The notes beneath the pieces are model-generated. The model made no database searches. It was not told the DNA's origin and was given only the letters and a program-made list of their open reading frames with translations. From assembly GCA_024405255.1 (NCBI GenBank), contig JAKSOY010000086.1, positions 1 to 16,557 of the forward strand: DNA of 16,557 bases, written 5' to 3'. Positions within the stretch are counted from its first letter, which is position 1, and every line of letters begins with the position of its first letter. Origin of the DNA: Kiritimatiellia bacterium (GTDB lineage Bacteria > Verrucomicrobiota > Kiritimatiellia > RFP12 > UBA1067). Positions 8,241-15,690 of this stretch are shown piece after piece. The position numbers and the translations under genes were made by a program.

Positions 8241-10565
8241 ATGTTTGTACAGCCGAAAATCGATCCCGCCCTGTTTATGGACGACCCCAATTGGTGGTCG
8301 TTCCTGCCGGATGTCCCCCAAGGCGGCCCCAAATGCCGCATGCCCGCGCATGAGGACTGCACGCCGTTGGATGTGGAGTCCGTCGCGCGCCATCTGGCGG
8401 AAGGCGGTACGCTCGGGTCGATGCCCGGCTACGAGGCGCGTCCGGGCCAGCTCGACATGACGCGCGCCGTGACGCGTGCGTTCAACAGCCGTGAACATCT
8501 GATGGTCGAAGCGGGGACAGGCGTGGGCAAGTCGCTGGCCTATCTCGTGCCGGCGGTGCAGTGGAGTTTCGTCAACGATACGCCCGTGGTGCTTTCGACG
8601 GCGACGCGCAATCTGCAGAGCCAGCTCATCTCAAGCGATCTGCCGCGGGCGGCGAAGACGCTCGGCGCGGAGGCGACGAAATTCCGTGCGACTTTGCTCA
8701 AGGGACGTACCAACTACCTTTGTCTGCGCCTGCTGGGCGAGTATATGCAGAGCGGCTATTGGACGCTTGCCGAGGACGAACGGGCGTCCTTTGACCGGCT
8801 TGTCGACTGGCTGCACCAGACGAAGGACGGCGACCTCGACGATTTCGGCGACGAGCAGCTGCGTCCGAAACTGGCGTGTCCGCCCGAGGATTGTGCGGGT
8901 CGCGGGTGTCCGTTCCGAAACAAGTGCTTTGTCGCGCGGGCGCGTCAGCGCGCCTTGCAGAGCCACGTGATCGTGGTGAACCACGCCCTCGTACTGGCGG
9001 AGTCGACGAGCGGGGGCGGCGGCATCCTGCCGGCCTATGGACGTCTTGTCTTCGACGAGGCACATAACCTTGAGGACATTGCCACGGAGTTCTTCTCGTA
9101 CGAACTGTCGCGTCCCGCGCTCGTGCGTTTGCTGGGCAAGCTTGCGCGGACCACGCGTTCGCGGCGGGGACCTGGACGCACCCGCGGTGTGCTGGGATCG
9201 CTCGAACGCCATCTGCGGCGCGGGGCCTTCCGCGACGCGTCCGTAGCCGAGGAGATCCGCGAGCTGCTGACACGCGCACACGTGCAGATCCGTTTTGCGC
9301 AGCAGGAAGGGGATGTCCTCTTCGGCGTCTTGGAGAGTCTGTTTGCGCCCGCGCCGCAGGAGTCCTTCATTCGCTATCGTTGCCAACCGCATCGGCAGTA
9401 TTCGCTGCATGGCCTTTTCACCGACTACACGGGGGCGCAGTGGGATGAGGCGGCCTTGCAGGAGGCGACCACAAAGTTTGAAGGGGCGCTCGCGAAGTTG
9501 CAGGTGATTCTCGTCGGCATGGTCAAGCTTCTGCAGCACCCGTCGAACGAGGCGGCCAGCTTTGAAGACCTGGTCGTGCAGCTGCAGACGACGGCCGCGC
9601 TCTTTACGGCGTTCATTCTTGAGTCGAAGTTCGTGCTGAAGGCGGACGACGATTCGCGCGTCTACTGGGCGGAGCGGTGTGCGGCGAATGCGAAGACGCA
9701 TCAACCGGCCTATGTTCGGCTCGTGGCGGCGCCGCTCTCGGTGGGGCCGCAGATGAAACGCTACTTCTATGACGTGAAAGATTCGGTCGTCCTCTGTTCG
9801 GCGACCTTGCGGGCGGGGGACAAGTTCGACTACATGGCGCGCAAGTTGGGGACGGCACTCGTTGAAAACGATCGCGTCCGGTCGCTTGTGGCGGCGTCGC
9901 CGTTCGACTACCTGCGGCAGTCGCTCGTCCTGGCGACGGACTGTCTGCCCGATCCGGCGGCGGCTGGACGGGATTACGCGGCGGCGCTCGTGCCGTTCTT
10001 GCGCGACCTTTTCACGTCCACCTCGGGCCGTGGACTCGTCCTGTTCACGGCATACGAGATGATGCGCGCCGTGGCGGACCAGGCGCGGGCGGTCTTCGCT
10101 TCGGCGGGCTTGGAGCTGATCGTGCAGGGCGAAGGCGTTTCGCGCGAAGGGATGGTTGCGCGGCTCAAAGACGCAGCCCCCGATCGCGTCGTGCTGTTCG
10201 GCGCGCAGTCGTTCTGGGAGGGCGTCGACGTACCGGGCGAGGCGTTGAGCTGCGTCGTACTCGCGCGTCTGCCGTTTCCGCAAGTGGGCGAACCGATCGT
10301 GGAGGCGCGGTGCGACAAGATCAAGGAAAACGGCGGTACGGCCTTCCGTGATTTCATGTTGCCCGAGGCGTTGATCCGGTTCCGCCAGGGATTTGGACGT
10401 CTGGTGCGGACGAAGCGCGACCGCGGCGTCGTCGTCGTGGCGGACTCGCGGATCGTGACGAAGAACTACGGGGCGCTGTTCCGTCGGGCGATTCCGGCGA
10501 GCGTGCATGGTGTTGCCACGCTCGACGAGCTGCTTGGACGTGTCGCGGCGTTTATGGAGACGTAA
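8241..10565 (+). CDS. dinG: DinG/XPD-type ATP-dependent iron-sulfur DNA helicase
   Basis: A superfamily 2 helicase, 774 residues, of the DinG branch; known members unwind 5'-3' DNA, including R-loops and other unusual structures, in repair and replication. Walker A is EAGTGVGKS (E90-S98), the DEAH box is D272-H275 (VFDEAHNLED), and motif VI is QGFGRLVRTKRDRG from Q716. The iron-sulfur insertion carries C161 (NYLC), C218, C223 and C229, whose last two spacings (5 and 6) are those I recall for Escherichia coli DinG; a further cysteine, C213, lies beside them. Start: the frame is open from a TTG at 8226, but that overlaps a TATAAT, so the ATG at 8241 is preferred. The first about 60 residues look lineage-specific. 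hrpB follows after 2 bases, so both are probably one transcript. DinG is firm at family level; the paralog YoaA is a possible alternative name. Confidence 0.9.
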   Translation: MFVQPKIDPALFMDDPNWWSFLPDVPQGGPKCRMPAHEDCTPLDVESVARHLAEGGTLGSMPGYEARPGQLDMTRAVTRAFNSREHLMVEAGTGVGKSLAYLVPAVQWSFVNDTPVVLSTATRNLQSQLISSDLPRAAKTLGAEATKFRATLLKGRTNYLCLRLLGEYMQSGYWTLAEDERASFDRLVDWLHQTKDGDLDDFGDEQLRPKLACPPEDCAGRGCPFRNKCFVARARQRALQSHVIVVNHALVLAESTSGGGGILPAYGRLVFDEAHNLEDIATEFFSYELSRPALVRLLGKLARTTRSRRGPGRTRGVLGSLERHLRRGAFRDASVAEEIRELLTRAHVQIRFAQQEGDVLFGVLESLFAPAPQESFIRYRCQPHRQYSLHGLFTDYTGAQWDEAALQEATTKFEGALAKLQVILVGMVKLLQHPSNEAASFEDLVVQLQTTAALFTAFILESKFVLKADDDSRVYWAERCAANAKTHQPAYVRLVAAPLSVGPQMKRYFYDVKDSVVLCSATLRAGDKFDYMARKLGTALVENDRVRSLVAASPFDYLRQSLVLATDCLPDPAAAGRDYAAALVPFLRDLFTSTSGRGLVLFTAYEMMRAVADQARAVFASAGLELIVQGEGVSREGMVARLKDAAPDRVVLFGAQSFWEGVDVPGEALSCVVLARLPFPQVGEPIVEARCDKIKENGGTAFRDFMLPEALIRFRQGFGRLVRTKRDRGVVVVADSRIVTKNYGALFRRAIPASVHGVATLDELLGRVAAFMET

Positions 10566-10567
10566 CG

Positions 10568-12973
10568 ATGTTCCCTGTTGAGAAGATCATTCCGGCTTTG
10601 GCCGATTCGCTGGAACGCAACCGTTCCGTCGTGTTGCGTGCGCCGCCGGGCAGCGGTAAGACGACCTGTGTGCCGCCGGCTTTGCTCGCGGCGAAATTTT
10701 TGAAGGGCAAGAAGATTCTCATGCTCGAACCGCGCCGTCTCGCCGCGCGCAGCTGTGCCGCGTATATCGCGTCGAAGCTGGGCGAACGCGTGGGCGAGAC
10801 GGTGGGCTATCAGGTCCGCCTCGAGCGAAAGATCTCGCGCGACACGCGTCTTGAGATCGTGACGGAAGGGTTGCTCGCGCAACGGCTCATCGAAGATCCC
10901 GAACTCGCCGATGTGGGACTCGTCATTTTCGATGAATTCCATGAGCGTTCGCTGGCGTGCGATCTCGGGTTCGCGATGACGGTCGACGTGCGGCGCGCGC
11001 TGCGGGAGGATCTGCGCATCCTGGTGATGTCCGCCACGCTTGATGTCGAGTCGATCGCCGCGCATCTGGGAGACGCCGATGTACACACGGCCGAGGCGCG
11101 GATGTATCCCGTCGAGGTCAAATACCTGCAGGTGGCGTCCGACGCGCCGATCGCCGTACAGATGGCGGGCGCGGTGAAGCGGGCGTTGGCGGTGCCCGGT
11201 GGGGACATCCTGTGCTTCCTGCCGGGTGAAGGCGAGATCCGCCGCTGCGAGGACGACTTGCTTCACGACGGCGTAGAGAGCCTGGGGGCCGTGGTGATGC
11301 CGCTCTATGGCGCCTTGCCGAAAGAACAGCAGGATGCGGTGCTGCGTCCGCTTGCACAGCCGGGTCGGCGCAAGGTCGTGCTGGCGACGTCGATCGCCGA
11401 GACGTCGCTCACGATCGAGGGCGTGACGACGGTGATCGATTCTGGCCTGATGCGGGTGAGCCGCTTTTCGCCGAGTTCCGGCATGAGCCGCCTGGAGACG
11501 CTGCGCCTCACGCGCGATCGCGCGGAACAGCGCAAGGGACGTGCGGGCCGTGTTTGCGCGGGGATGTGTCTGCGGTTGTGGACCGAAGCGCAGGATCGTC
11601 AGCTGCTGCCGGCGATGAAGCCCGAGGTGATGGATGCCGATCTCGCATCGACGGTGCTGACTGCGGCGATGTGGGGAACGACGGCGCTTGACGGATTGCC
11701 CTGGCTGACGCCGCCGCCGTGGTCCAGCTGGGAGAATGCGAAAGGACTGCTGCGGATGCTCGGCGCGCTCGACGCAGAAGGCCGCATCACCGAGCGGGGA
11801 CGTCGTATGGCGCATCTGGCGGCGCATCCGCGTCTGGCGAACATGATGCTGCACGAACGGCGGTCCGCCTACTGGGCGGCGATTCTTGAAGAAGGGACGA
11901 AAGTGCGCGAGACCGACATCGCGCGGATTCGTCCGACGCCGCGGATGCTCGAACTGGCGCGGCGGTGGGGATGGAATCGTGACGAGGGGGCGCCGGATCC
12001 CGCCGTGCTCGCGTACGCCTTCCCCGATCGGCTCGCGCGCAATCGCGGGAACGGCACGTTCCAGATGACAGGTGGACGCGGGGCGTTCCTTGAACGTACC
12101 GAGATTCTCGCCTCGGCGCCGTTTCTTGTCCTGTGCGACCTCGACGATCGGGGCGGCGATGCGAAGATCCATCTCGCGGCGTCGATTTCGCAGGGCGAGA
12201 TCGAGGACATGTTTGCAGACGACATCACGGAAGGTACGGTGACCGAGTGGGACCGACGCGTGGACGCGGTGCGGGCGGTTCGGCAGCGACGTCTGGGGAA
12301 GATGGTGATTGAAGAGGGCGGACAGTCCAAGCCGAACGAAGAGGATGTGCAGGCGGCGCTGTTCGCGGGCATTCGGCAGAAGGGCGTGGCGAATCTGCCG
12401 TGCTGGACGCCGAACCTGCGCCAGCTGCAGGCGCGTATCAACTTCCTGCAGCGCACGTTTGCGGATGAGGACGGAACGGCACCCTGGCCCGATGTGTCGG
12501 ATGCCGCGTTGGAGACGCATCTCGTCGATTGGTTCGGCGGCTTTACGCTGGGGATGAGCCGTTGGGCGCATCTCGAGAAACTCGACTTGGCGGCGGTGCT
12601 TGATTTTGCATTGTCCGAAGCGGGACACGACCGACGCGAGCTCGACCGGCTGGCGCCGACGAAGATGGAAGTGCCGACGGGGTCGCAGATGACGATCCAC
12701 TATGAAGAGGCGGAACCGTTTGTGGCCGTGCGCTTGCAGGAGTGCTTCGGTTTGCAGGCGACGCCGAAGGTCGCCGGCGGGCGTGTGCCGATCGTGATGC
12801 ATCTGCTCTCGCCGGCGCAACGTCCCGTGCAGGTCACGAAAGATCTCGCGGGTTTCTGGCGTTCGAGCTACGAACTCGTGCGCAAGGATATGCGCGGTCG
12901 CTATCCAAAGCATTATTGGCCGGAAGATCCCCTGACCGCCGTCGCCACGCGTCGCGTACGGCCCCATCCCTGA
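10568..12973 (+). CDS. hrpB: ATP-dependent helicase HrpB (DEAH/RHA type)
   Basis: 801 residues, almost the size of E. coli HrpB. A DEAH/RHA superfamily 2 helicase of the cytoplasm whose exact RNA role is not well defined; in some bacteria it has been tied to mRNA processing. Motifs in order: APPGSGKTT (A25-T33, Walker A), DEFHERSL (D122 onward, the HrpB form of the DEAH box), SATLD, TSIAETSLTIEGV with IDSG, and QRKGRAGR (Q321-R328). A helicase-associated middle region follows, then the HrpB C-terminal domain ending in WPEDPLTAVATRR, which is diagnostic. The ATG follows the dinG stop codon after 2 bases, with no room for a separate promoter, so it probably shares the dinG transcript. No T-rich terminator is visible after the stop. 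Confidence 0.95.
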   Translation: MFPVEKIIPALADSLERNRSVVLRAPPGSGKTTCVPPALLAAKFLKGKKILMLEPRRLAARSCAAYIASKLGERVGETVGYQVRLERKISRDTRLEIVTEGLLAQRLIEDPELADVGLVIFDEFHERSLACDLGFAMTVDVRRALREDLRILVMSATLDVESIAAHLGDADVHTAEARMYPVEVKYLQVASDAPIAVQMAGAVKRALAVPGGDILCFLPGEGEIRRCEDDLLHDGVESLGAVVMPLYGALPKEQQDAVLRPLAQPGRRKVVLATSIAETSLTIEGVTTVIDSGLMRVSRFSPSSGMSRLETLRLTRDRAEQRKGRAGRVCAGMCLRLWTEAQDRQLLPAMKPEVMDADLASTVLTAAMWGTTALDGLPWLTPPPWSSWENAKGLLRMLGALDAEGRITERGRRMAHLAAHPRLANMMLHERRSAYWAAILEEGTKVRETDIARIRPTPRMLELARRWGWNRDEGAPDPAVLAYAFPDRLARNRGNGTFQMTGGRGAFLERTEILASAPFLVLCDLDDRGGDAKIHLAASISQGEIEDMFADDITEGTVTEWDRRVDAVRAVRQRRLGKMVIEEGGQSKPNEEDVQAALFAGIRQKGVANLPCWTPNLRQLQARINFLQRTFADEDGTAPWPDVSDAALETHLVDWFGGFTLGMSRWAHLEKLDLAAVLDFALSEAGHDRRELDRLAPTKMEVPTGSQMTIHYEEAEPFVAVRLQECFGLQATPKVAGGRVPIVMHLLSPAQRPVQVTKDLAGFWRSSYELVRKDMRGRYPKHYWPEDPLTAVATRRVRPHP

Positions 12974-13125
12974 ACCCTCATGTGCTTTGTTGGCATTGTT
13001 GGGCGGGGCGTTGTTGGTATTTCGGCGGCCGAGATGGAACTCCGGCGAAAAACGCAGACCCACGATGCCCTGATGGGACGGTTCCTGGTCAAATCGTGCG
13101 GGAACAGGAACTGAAGGCTACATCG

Positions 13126-13193
13126 TCTCCGCGTTCTCTGCGCCCTCTGCGTGAGGAAGATATCTCACGCGGAGAACGCCGAGAGCGCAGAGA
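13126..13193. repeat. 68-bp palindromic repeat element
   Basis: Two 30-base arms (13126-13155 and 13164-13193) are inverted copies matching at 24 of 30 positions, around an 8-base loop (GAAGATAT). The arm ends GCGTGAG/CTCACGC are perfect. The composition, with alternating TCTCYGCG and TCTGCG units, is that of short palindromic repeats I associate with dispersed intergenic elements in many environmental bacteria. No T-run follows, so a terminator role is unlikely. Confidence 0.75.
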
Positions 13194-13341
13194 GGGCTTT
13201 GGAGGTGCGTTCCTTCGGAACCGTTTCTTTGACCGCTGAACACGCTGAAACCCGCTTCGCGGGACGCGGAAGGCGATTGGAAAAATTCGCTTCGCACAGT
13301 CTATCGACTGGAAATCTGCCCTGCCTTGATGCAGTGGGTGG

Positions 13342-13366
13342 TGAAGGAGGGTGCGTGATGGCGAAT
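13342..13366 (+). repeat. Left copy of the 25-bp hsdR-start repeat
   Basis: TGAAGGAGG, two bases (GT), then GCGTGATGGCGAAT. It matches 14208-14232 at 23 of 25 positions; the only differences are the two middle bases. The sequence is a Shine-Dalgarno plus start codon and three first codons (M-A-N), but here it runs directly into the last codons of the opposite-strand DUF3800 gene, so it starts no gene of its own. Confidence 0.8.
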
Positions 13367-14053
13367 CTACAGTTCTTTCGCCTTGATGCGCCGCAGAATG
13401 TCTCTCTTGAAATTTCGGGGGCCGCCGAAAAACTTGTGTTCAGATGTGGACATGTCGATTTGTTGGGCGAATTTCTGCTCGATGAGGGCTGTTGTGCAAA
13501 TCAGGTCTGCAACTTGGAAGAGTTTGTAGTTGGTTGGCTTGACGCCTTGGGCGAATTCGGCGGGCGGCAGGAATCCCGGCGCGAAAATACGATGCAGAAG
13601 GTTGGTGATTGGCGCCTGTCCGCAGTCGTAGTAGATTTTGAGTCCGTCAAATCCCCTCAGTTCGGCACACGAATTCCAAAATTGGGAAAACTGGCGCTCA
13701 ATGTCGCTGATGATTTGTTCGGACGAGTTGACGAATCTCTTGTCGACGGCAAATGTGTGGTAGAAGAAGTCGGCTTTACGGACAAATCCCATCATCGTGG
13801 AAAATATCTTGGCACGAAGCTCCCATCCCAGAATTGCAAATTCATCTGTTTGCCGGATGAGGGGCCCGGCATGAAAGCACATGCGTTCAATGCCCAGACG
13901 GCGAATCTTGAGGTCGAATTCCCGTGCCAGAGCGTCAATCGTCTTCGATTGGTCATGGAAGACCATCGTAAGAAGATAGAAGCGCGAGGACGTGTCCGAC
14001 GGGTGAAGTACCCCAGACTCATCGACAAAGACACTCAAGATTCTTTTGTTCAA
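13367..14053 (-). CDS. DUF3800 family protein (RNase H-like fold predicted)
   Basis: 228 residues, matching DUF3800 (PF12686), a family of unknown biochemical role that is common in mobile elements and beside restriction or other defence genes. Conserved acidic residues in the expected places are D11-E12 (FVDESG, near the N-terminus), D143 (IYYDCGQ) and D183 (FQVADLI), consistent with a metal-binding nuclease-like centre; this is inference. The start is a TTG at 14053, supported by AAGGAG on the minus strand at 14063-14058 and by family alignment of the DESG motif at residues 11-14. The stop codon directly abuts the left 25-bp repeat. The gene has its own promoter (14190-14162) and a leader of about 100 bases. 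GC content is lower than in the neighbours: 31 of 60 bases at 13501-13560 against 41 of 60 in hrpB at 11521-11580. It is convergent with hrpB and divergent from hsdR, and looks like a horizontally acquired cassette. Confidence 0.85.
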   Translation of the reverse strand: MNKRILSVFVDESGVLHPSDTSSRFYLLTMVFHDQSKTIDALAREFDLKIRRLGIERMCFHAGPLIRQTDEFAILGWELRAKIFSTMMGFVRKADFFYHTFAVDKRFVNSSEQIISDIERQFSQFWNSCAELRGFDGLKIYYDCGQAPITNLLHRIFAPGFLPPAEFAQGVKPTNYKLFQVADLICTTALIEQKFAQQIDMSTSEHKFFGGPRNFKRDILRRIKAKEL

Positions 14054-14073
14054 ACGGCTCCTTCAAAATACGA

Positions 14074-14101
14074 AAGTGACGGGAATCGCTTCTCGTCACT
14101 T
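14074..14101. other. Inverted repeat in the DUF3800 leader
   Basis: AAGTGACG (14074-14081) and CGTCACTT (14094-14101) pair perfectly. Read on the plus strand the stem extends inward to 12 bp, with one G-T pair, around a TCGC loop; on the minus strand the same place has one A-C mismatch. It lies 20 to 48 bases upstream of the DUF3800 start, inside the predicted leader. It could be a dimeric-protein operator or an RNA hairpin controlling translation; neither is shown. Confidence 0.6.
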
Positions 14102-14161
14102 AAGGCGAAGAACATCCTCCGCGTCTCGGTAATCCCTTCCTTGCGGAAGACATCGCAAGAC

Positions 14162-14190
14162 ATTATCACACATTTTAAGCGTGGAGTCAA
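14162..14190 (-). promoter_or_regulatory. Strong sigma70-type promoter for the DUF3800 gene
   Basis: On the minus strand, TTGACT (14190-14185) and GATAAT (14167-14162) are each 5 of 6 to consensus with exactly 17 bases between them, and a TG lies just upstream of the -10. The predicted transcription start is near 14155, leaving a leader of about 100 bases before the TTG start. On the plus strand a weaker pair (TTGCGG 14141-14146, TATCAC 14164-14169, 17-base spacer) overlaps it and might serve hsdR. Confidence 0.75.
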
Positions 14191-14207
14191 GGGGCGAAAG
14201 AAGAAAA

Positions 14208-14232
14208 TGAAGGAGGAAGCGTGATGGCGAAT
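14208..14232 (+). repeat. Right copy of the 25-bp hsdR-start repeat
   Basis: TGAAGGAGG, AA, GCGTGATGGCGAAT: the functional copy, holding the ribosome-binding site and first codons of hsdR. It lies 866 bases from the left copy, same orientation. The DUF3800 gene, its leader and promoter occupy everything between the two copies. Confidence 0.8.
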
Positions 14233-15690
14233 GTGTATTATGAGAGCACGTTTGAAGAGGCGTTCGTCGAGCTGCTGAAGCGGAGCGGCTGGTCGACGGC
14301 GTTTGGTCCTTCGCTGCATCGTCGCCTGACGGATGCGCTGATCGTGGACGACCTGGAGTCGTATCTGCGGTCGCATTACGCCGAGAAGGGGTTGACGGAG
14401 CGTGAGTTTGCCGCCGTCGTCTCCAAGATGGAGAACGTTTCGGGAACTACGCACTACCGGTCGATGGTCGAGGCCGCGAAACTCGTGCGTGACGGCTATG
14501 ACGTCACGCCGAAGACGCCCGGCGTGACGCCGTTCCATCTCGACTACATCGACTTCGTCCACCCGGAACGGAACATCTTCCGCTGTGTGAACCAGTACGA
14601 GTTCCATCAGGGCGACAAGGTGCGGATCCCCGATGTCGTTCTCTTCGTGAACGGCATTCCGCTCGTCGTCATCGAACTTAAGAATCCGATGAACGAGCAC
14701 GCCACCATCGAGACGGCACACGGGCAGATCACGAAGCGGTATCGGGGCGACATCCCGGCGCTGATGAAATACTGCACGCTCGCAGTCGTCTCGGATGGTT
14801 CTCATACGCGGCTCGGCACCAGCGTCTCGGGATTCGAGTATTTCTACGCGTGGAAGAAGGTGGAGAACGAAGACGACGCCAAGAGCGGTGTGGGCGAGGT
14901 CGAGAAGATGGTCGAAGAAGCGCTCCAATGTACTGGCGTCGAGACCATCCTCGGAAAGGAAGTGGGGGATGGCGAGTTCGTTTTCGGCGACGACTTCATG
15001 GAAGAGCTGAACGATGTCGAAATGCCGAACACGAAGTTCCAGCTGCTCGTGCGGTTGTTGAAGCGTTCGATCAGGGACTATCGGAAAACCAACAAGGTGA
15101 GGGCCGACTATTTCGAGAAGATGCTTGAAGAGACGGTCGAGGAATACAACACCCGCGACAGGTTGACCTTCGCGAACGAAGTCGCCACGGACACGGTGAA
15201 CGCCGTGACGAACGTCCTCGACAGGCGCATCGAGGAACTGTCCGCCAAGCTACTCGACCTGCTCAAAGGCGTCGAGAAGGACAAGCAGGGATTTAGGGAC
15301 CTCGGCATCACCTTCGAGGAGAAGTCCTTCTACGACATTCTCGTGGATCTGCGCGACACGCACAAGTTTGAATATCCCGACGATCGGTGCAAGGCCCTTG
15401 CGTGTAAGATCAAAAAGCTGATCGACGGAACCTCGGTTTATGCGGACTGGCTCAACAACGACAATCTCCGCAACCAGCTCGCCACCGACCTTACGACGCT
15501 GCTCTACACCGAGGGCTATCCGCCCGACTGGGACGACGAGGTCTTCCGCCGGGTCCTCGAACAGATGGAGAACTATAAAAAGGGTCACGTGAGTCGCCAA
15601 AGACGGAGAAACAAAGAAGGTTCGCCAAAGATGGATGAGTGTTGTATAATATCGTCAAGCGACGAAGAAAGAAGAACGAAAGGTGATTGA
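14224..15690 (+). CDS. hsdR: Type I restriction HsdR-like protein lacking the helicase motor
   Basis: 488 residues, about half of a normal HsdR (about 1000). Start: ATG 14224, 7 bases after AGGAGG; a GTG directly before it (14221) is possible. Residues 1 to about 225 are the HSDR_N nuclease domain: D137 in RIPDVVLF, E151-L-K153 (PD-ExK motif) and Q168 in GQITKRY. From about residue 235 the sequence is the C-terminal DUF3387-like region (MVEEALQCTGVE, MPNTKFQLLVRLLKRSIRDY, NTRDRLTF, GITFEEKSFYDIL, YPPDWDDEV, LEQMENYKK). No Walker A, DEAD box or motif VI is present between them, so the motor that pulls DNA is absent while the frame stays open. The last about 32 residues are unlike HsdR and seem read through from flanking DNA. 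No HsdM or HsdS is encoded in the window. It is probably a decayed or repurposed subunit; a real function is unproven. Confidence 0.85.
   Translation: MANVYYESTFEEAFVELLKRSGWSTAFGPSLHRRLTDALIVDDLESYLRSHYAEKGLTEREFAAVVSKMENVSGTTHYRSMVEAAKLVRDGYDVTPKTPGVTPFHLDYIDFVHPERNIFRCVNQYEFHQGDKVRIPDVVLFVNGIPLVVIELKNPMNEHATIETAHGQITKRYRGDIPALMKYCTLAVVSDGSHTRLGTSVSGFEYFYAWKKVENEDDAKSGVGEVEKMVEEALQCTGVETILGKEVGDGEFVFGDDFMEELNDVEMPNTKFQLLVRLLKRSIRDYRKTNKVRADYFEKMLEETVEEYNTRDRLTFANEVATDTVNAVTNVLDRRIEELSAKLLDLLKGVEKDKQGFRDLGITFEEKSFYDILVDLRDTHKFEYPDDRCKALACKIKKLIDGTSVYADWLNNDNLRNQLATDLTTLLYTEGYPPDWDDEVFRRVLEQMENYKKGHVSRQRRRNKEGSPKMDECCIISSSDEERRTKGD
15594..15635 (+). repeat. 14-bp direct repeat in the hsdR 3' tail
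   Basis: TCGCCAAAGACGGA (15594-15607) recurs as TCGCCAAAGATGGA (15622-15635), 13 of 14 identical, 28 bases apart. The two copies lie in the non-homologous tail of hsdR, just after the last codons that resemble the family, and mark the likely join to flanking DNA. Confidence 0.6.
15645..15650 (+). promoter_or_regulatory. Putative -10 element (TATAAT) for the terminal gene
   Basis: A consensus TATAAT within GTTGTATAATATC lies 32 bases before the GTG at 15683 and inside the 3' end of hsdR. This would give a leader of about 26 bases. No good -35 is seen. It suggests that the last gene had its own promoter before hsdR came to read through it. Confidence 0.45.

Larger units (their letters stand above)
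12974..13366. other. Gene-poor interval with repeats between hrpB and the DUF3800 gene
   Basis: No convincing gene here. A 44-codon frame (12980-13114, plus) lacks a ribosome-binding site and any recognisable domain. The interval holds a 7-bp perfect inverted repeat (GTTCCTG at 13081-13087, CAGGAAC at 13105-13111), a 68-bp palindromic element (13126-13193), two small hairpins (GTTCC-TTC-GGAAC at 13209-13221 and CCCGC-TTC-GCGGG around 13251-13263), and at its right end a copy of the hsdR start region. It looks like a repeat-rich junction between conserved and accessory DNA. Confidence 0.6.

Noticed and set aside
10466..13063. Minus-strand frames of 865 residues over hrpB and 625 residues (8631-10508) over dinG
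   Set aside because: Antisense shadows of two strongly conserved helicases; compositions are extreme and no domains are seen.
12980..13114. 44-codon frame just after hrpB
   Set aside because: No ribosome-binding site, no recognisable domain and overlap with an inverted repeat; not enough to call a gene.
13151..14224. Plus-strand frame of 357 residues over the DUF3800 gene
   Set aside because: It is antisense to a recognised family with promoter, ribosome-binding site and conserved acidic residues; its own start has no such support.
14050..14928. Minus-strand frame of 292 residues opposite hsdR and the DUF3800 leader
   Set aside because: Overlaps the nuclease domain of hsdR on the other strand, shows no domain, and would run through the DUF3800 promoter and leader.
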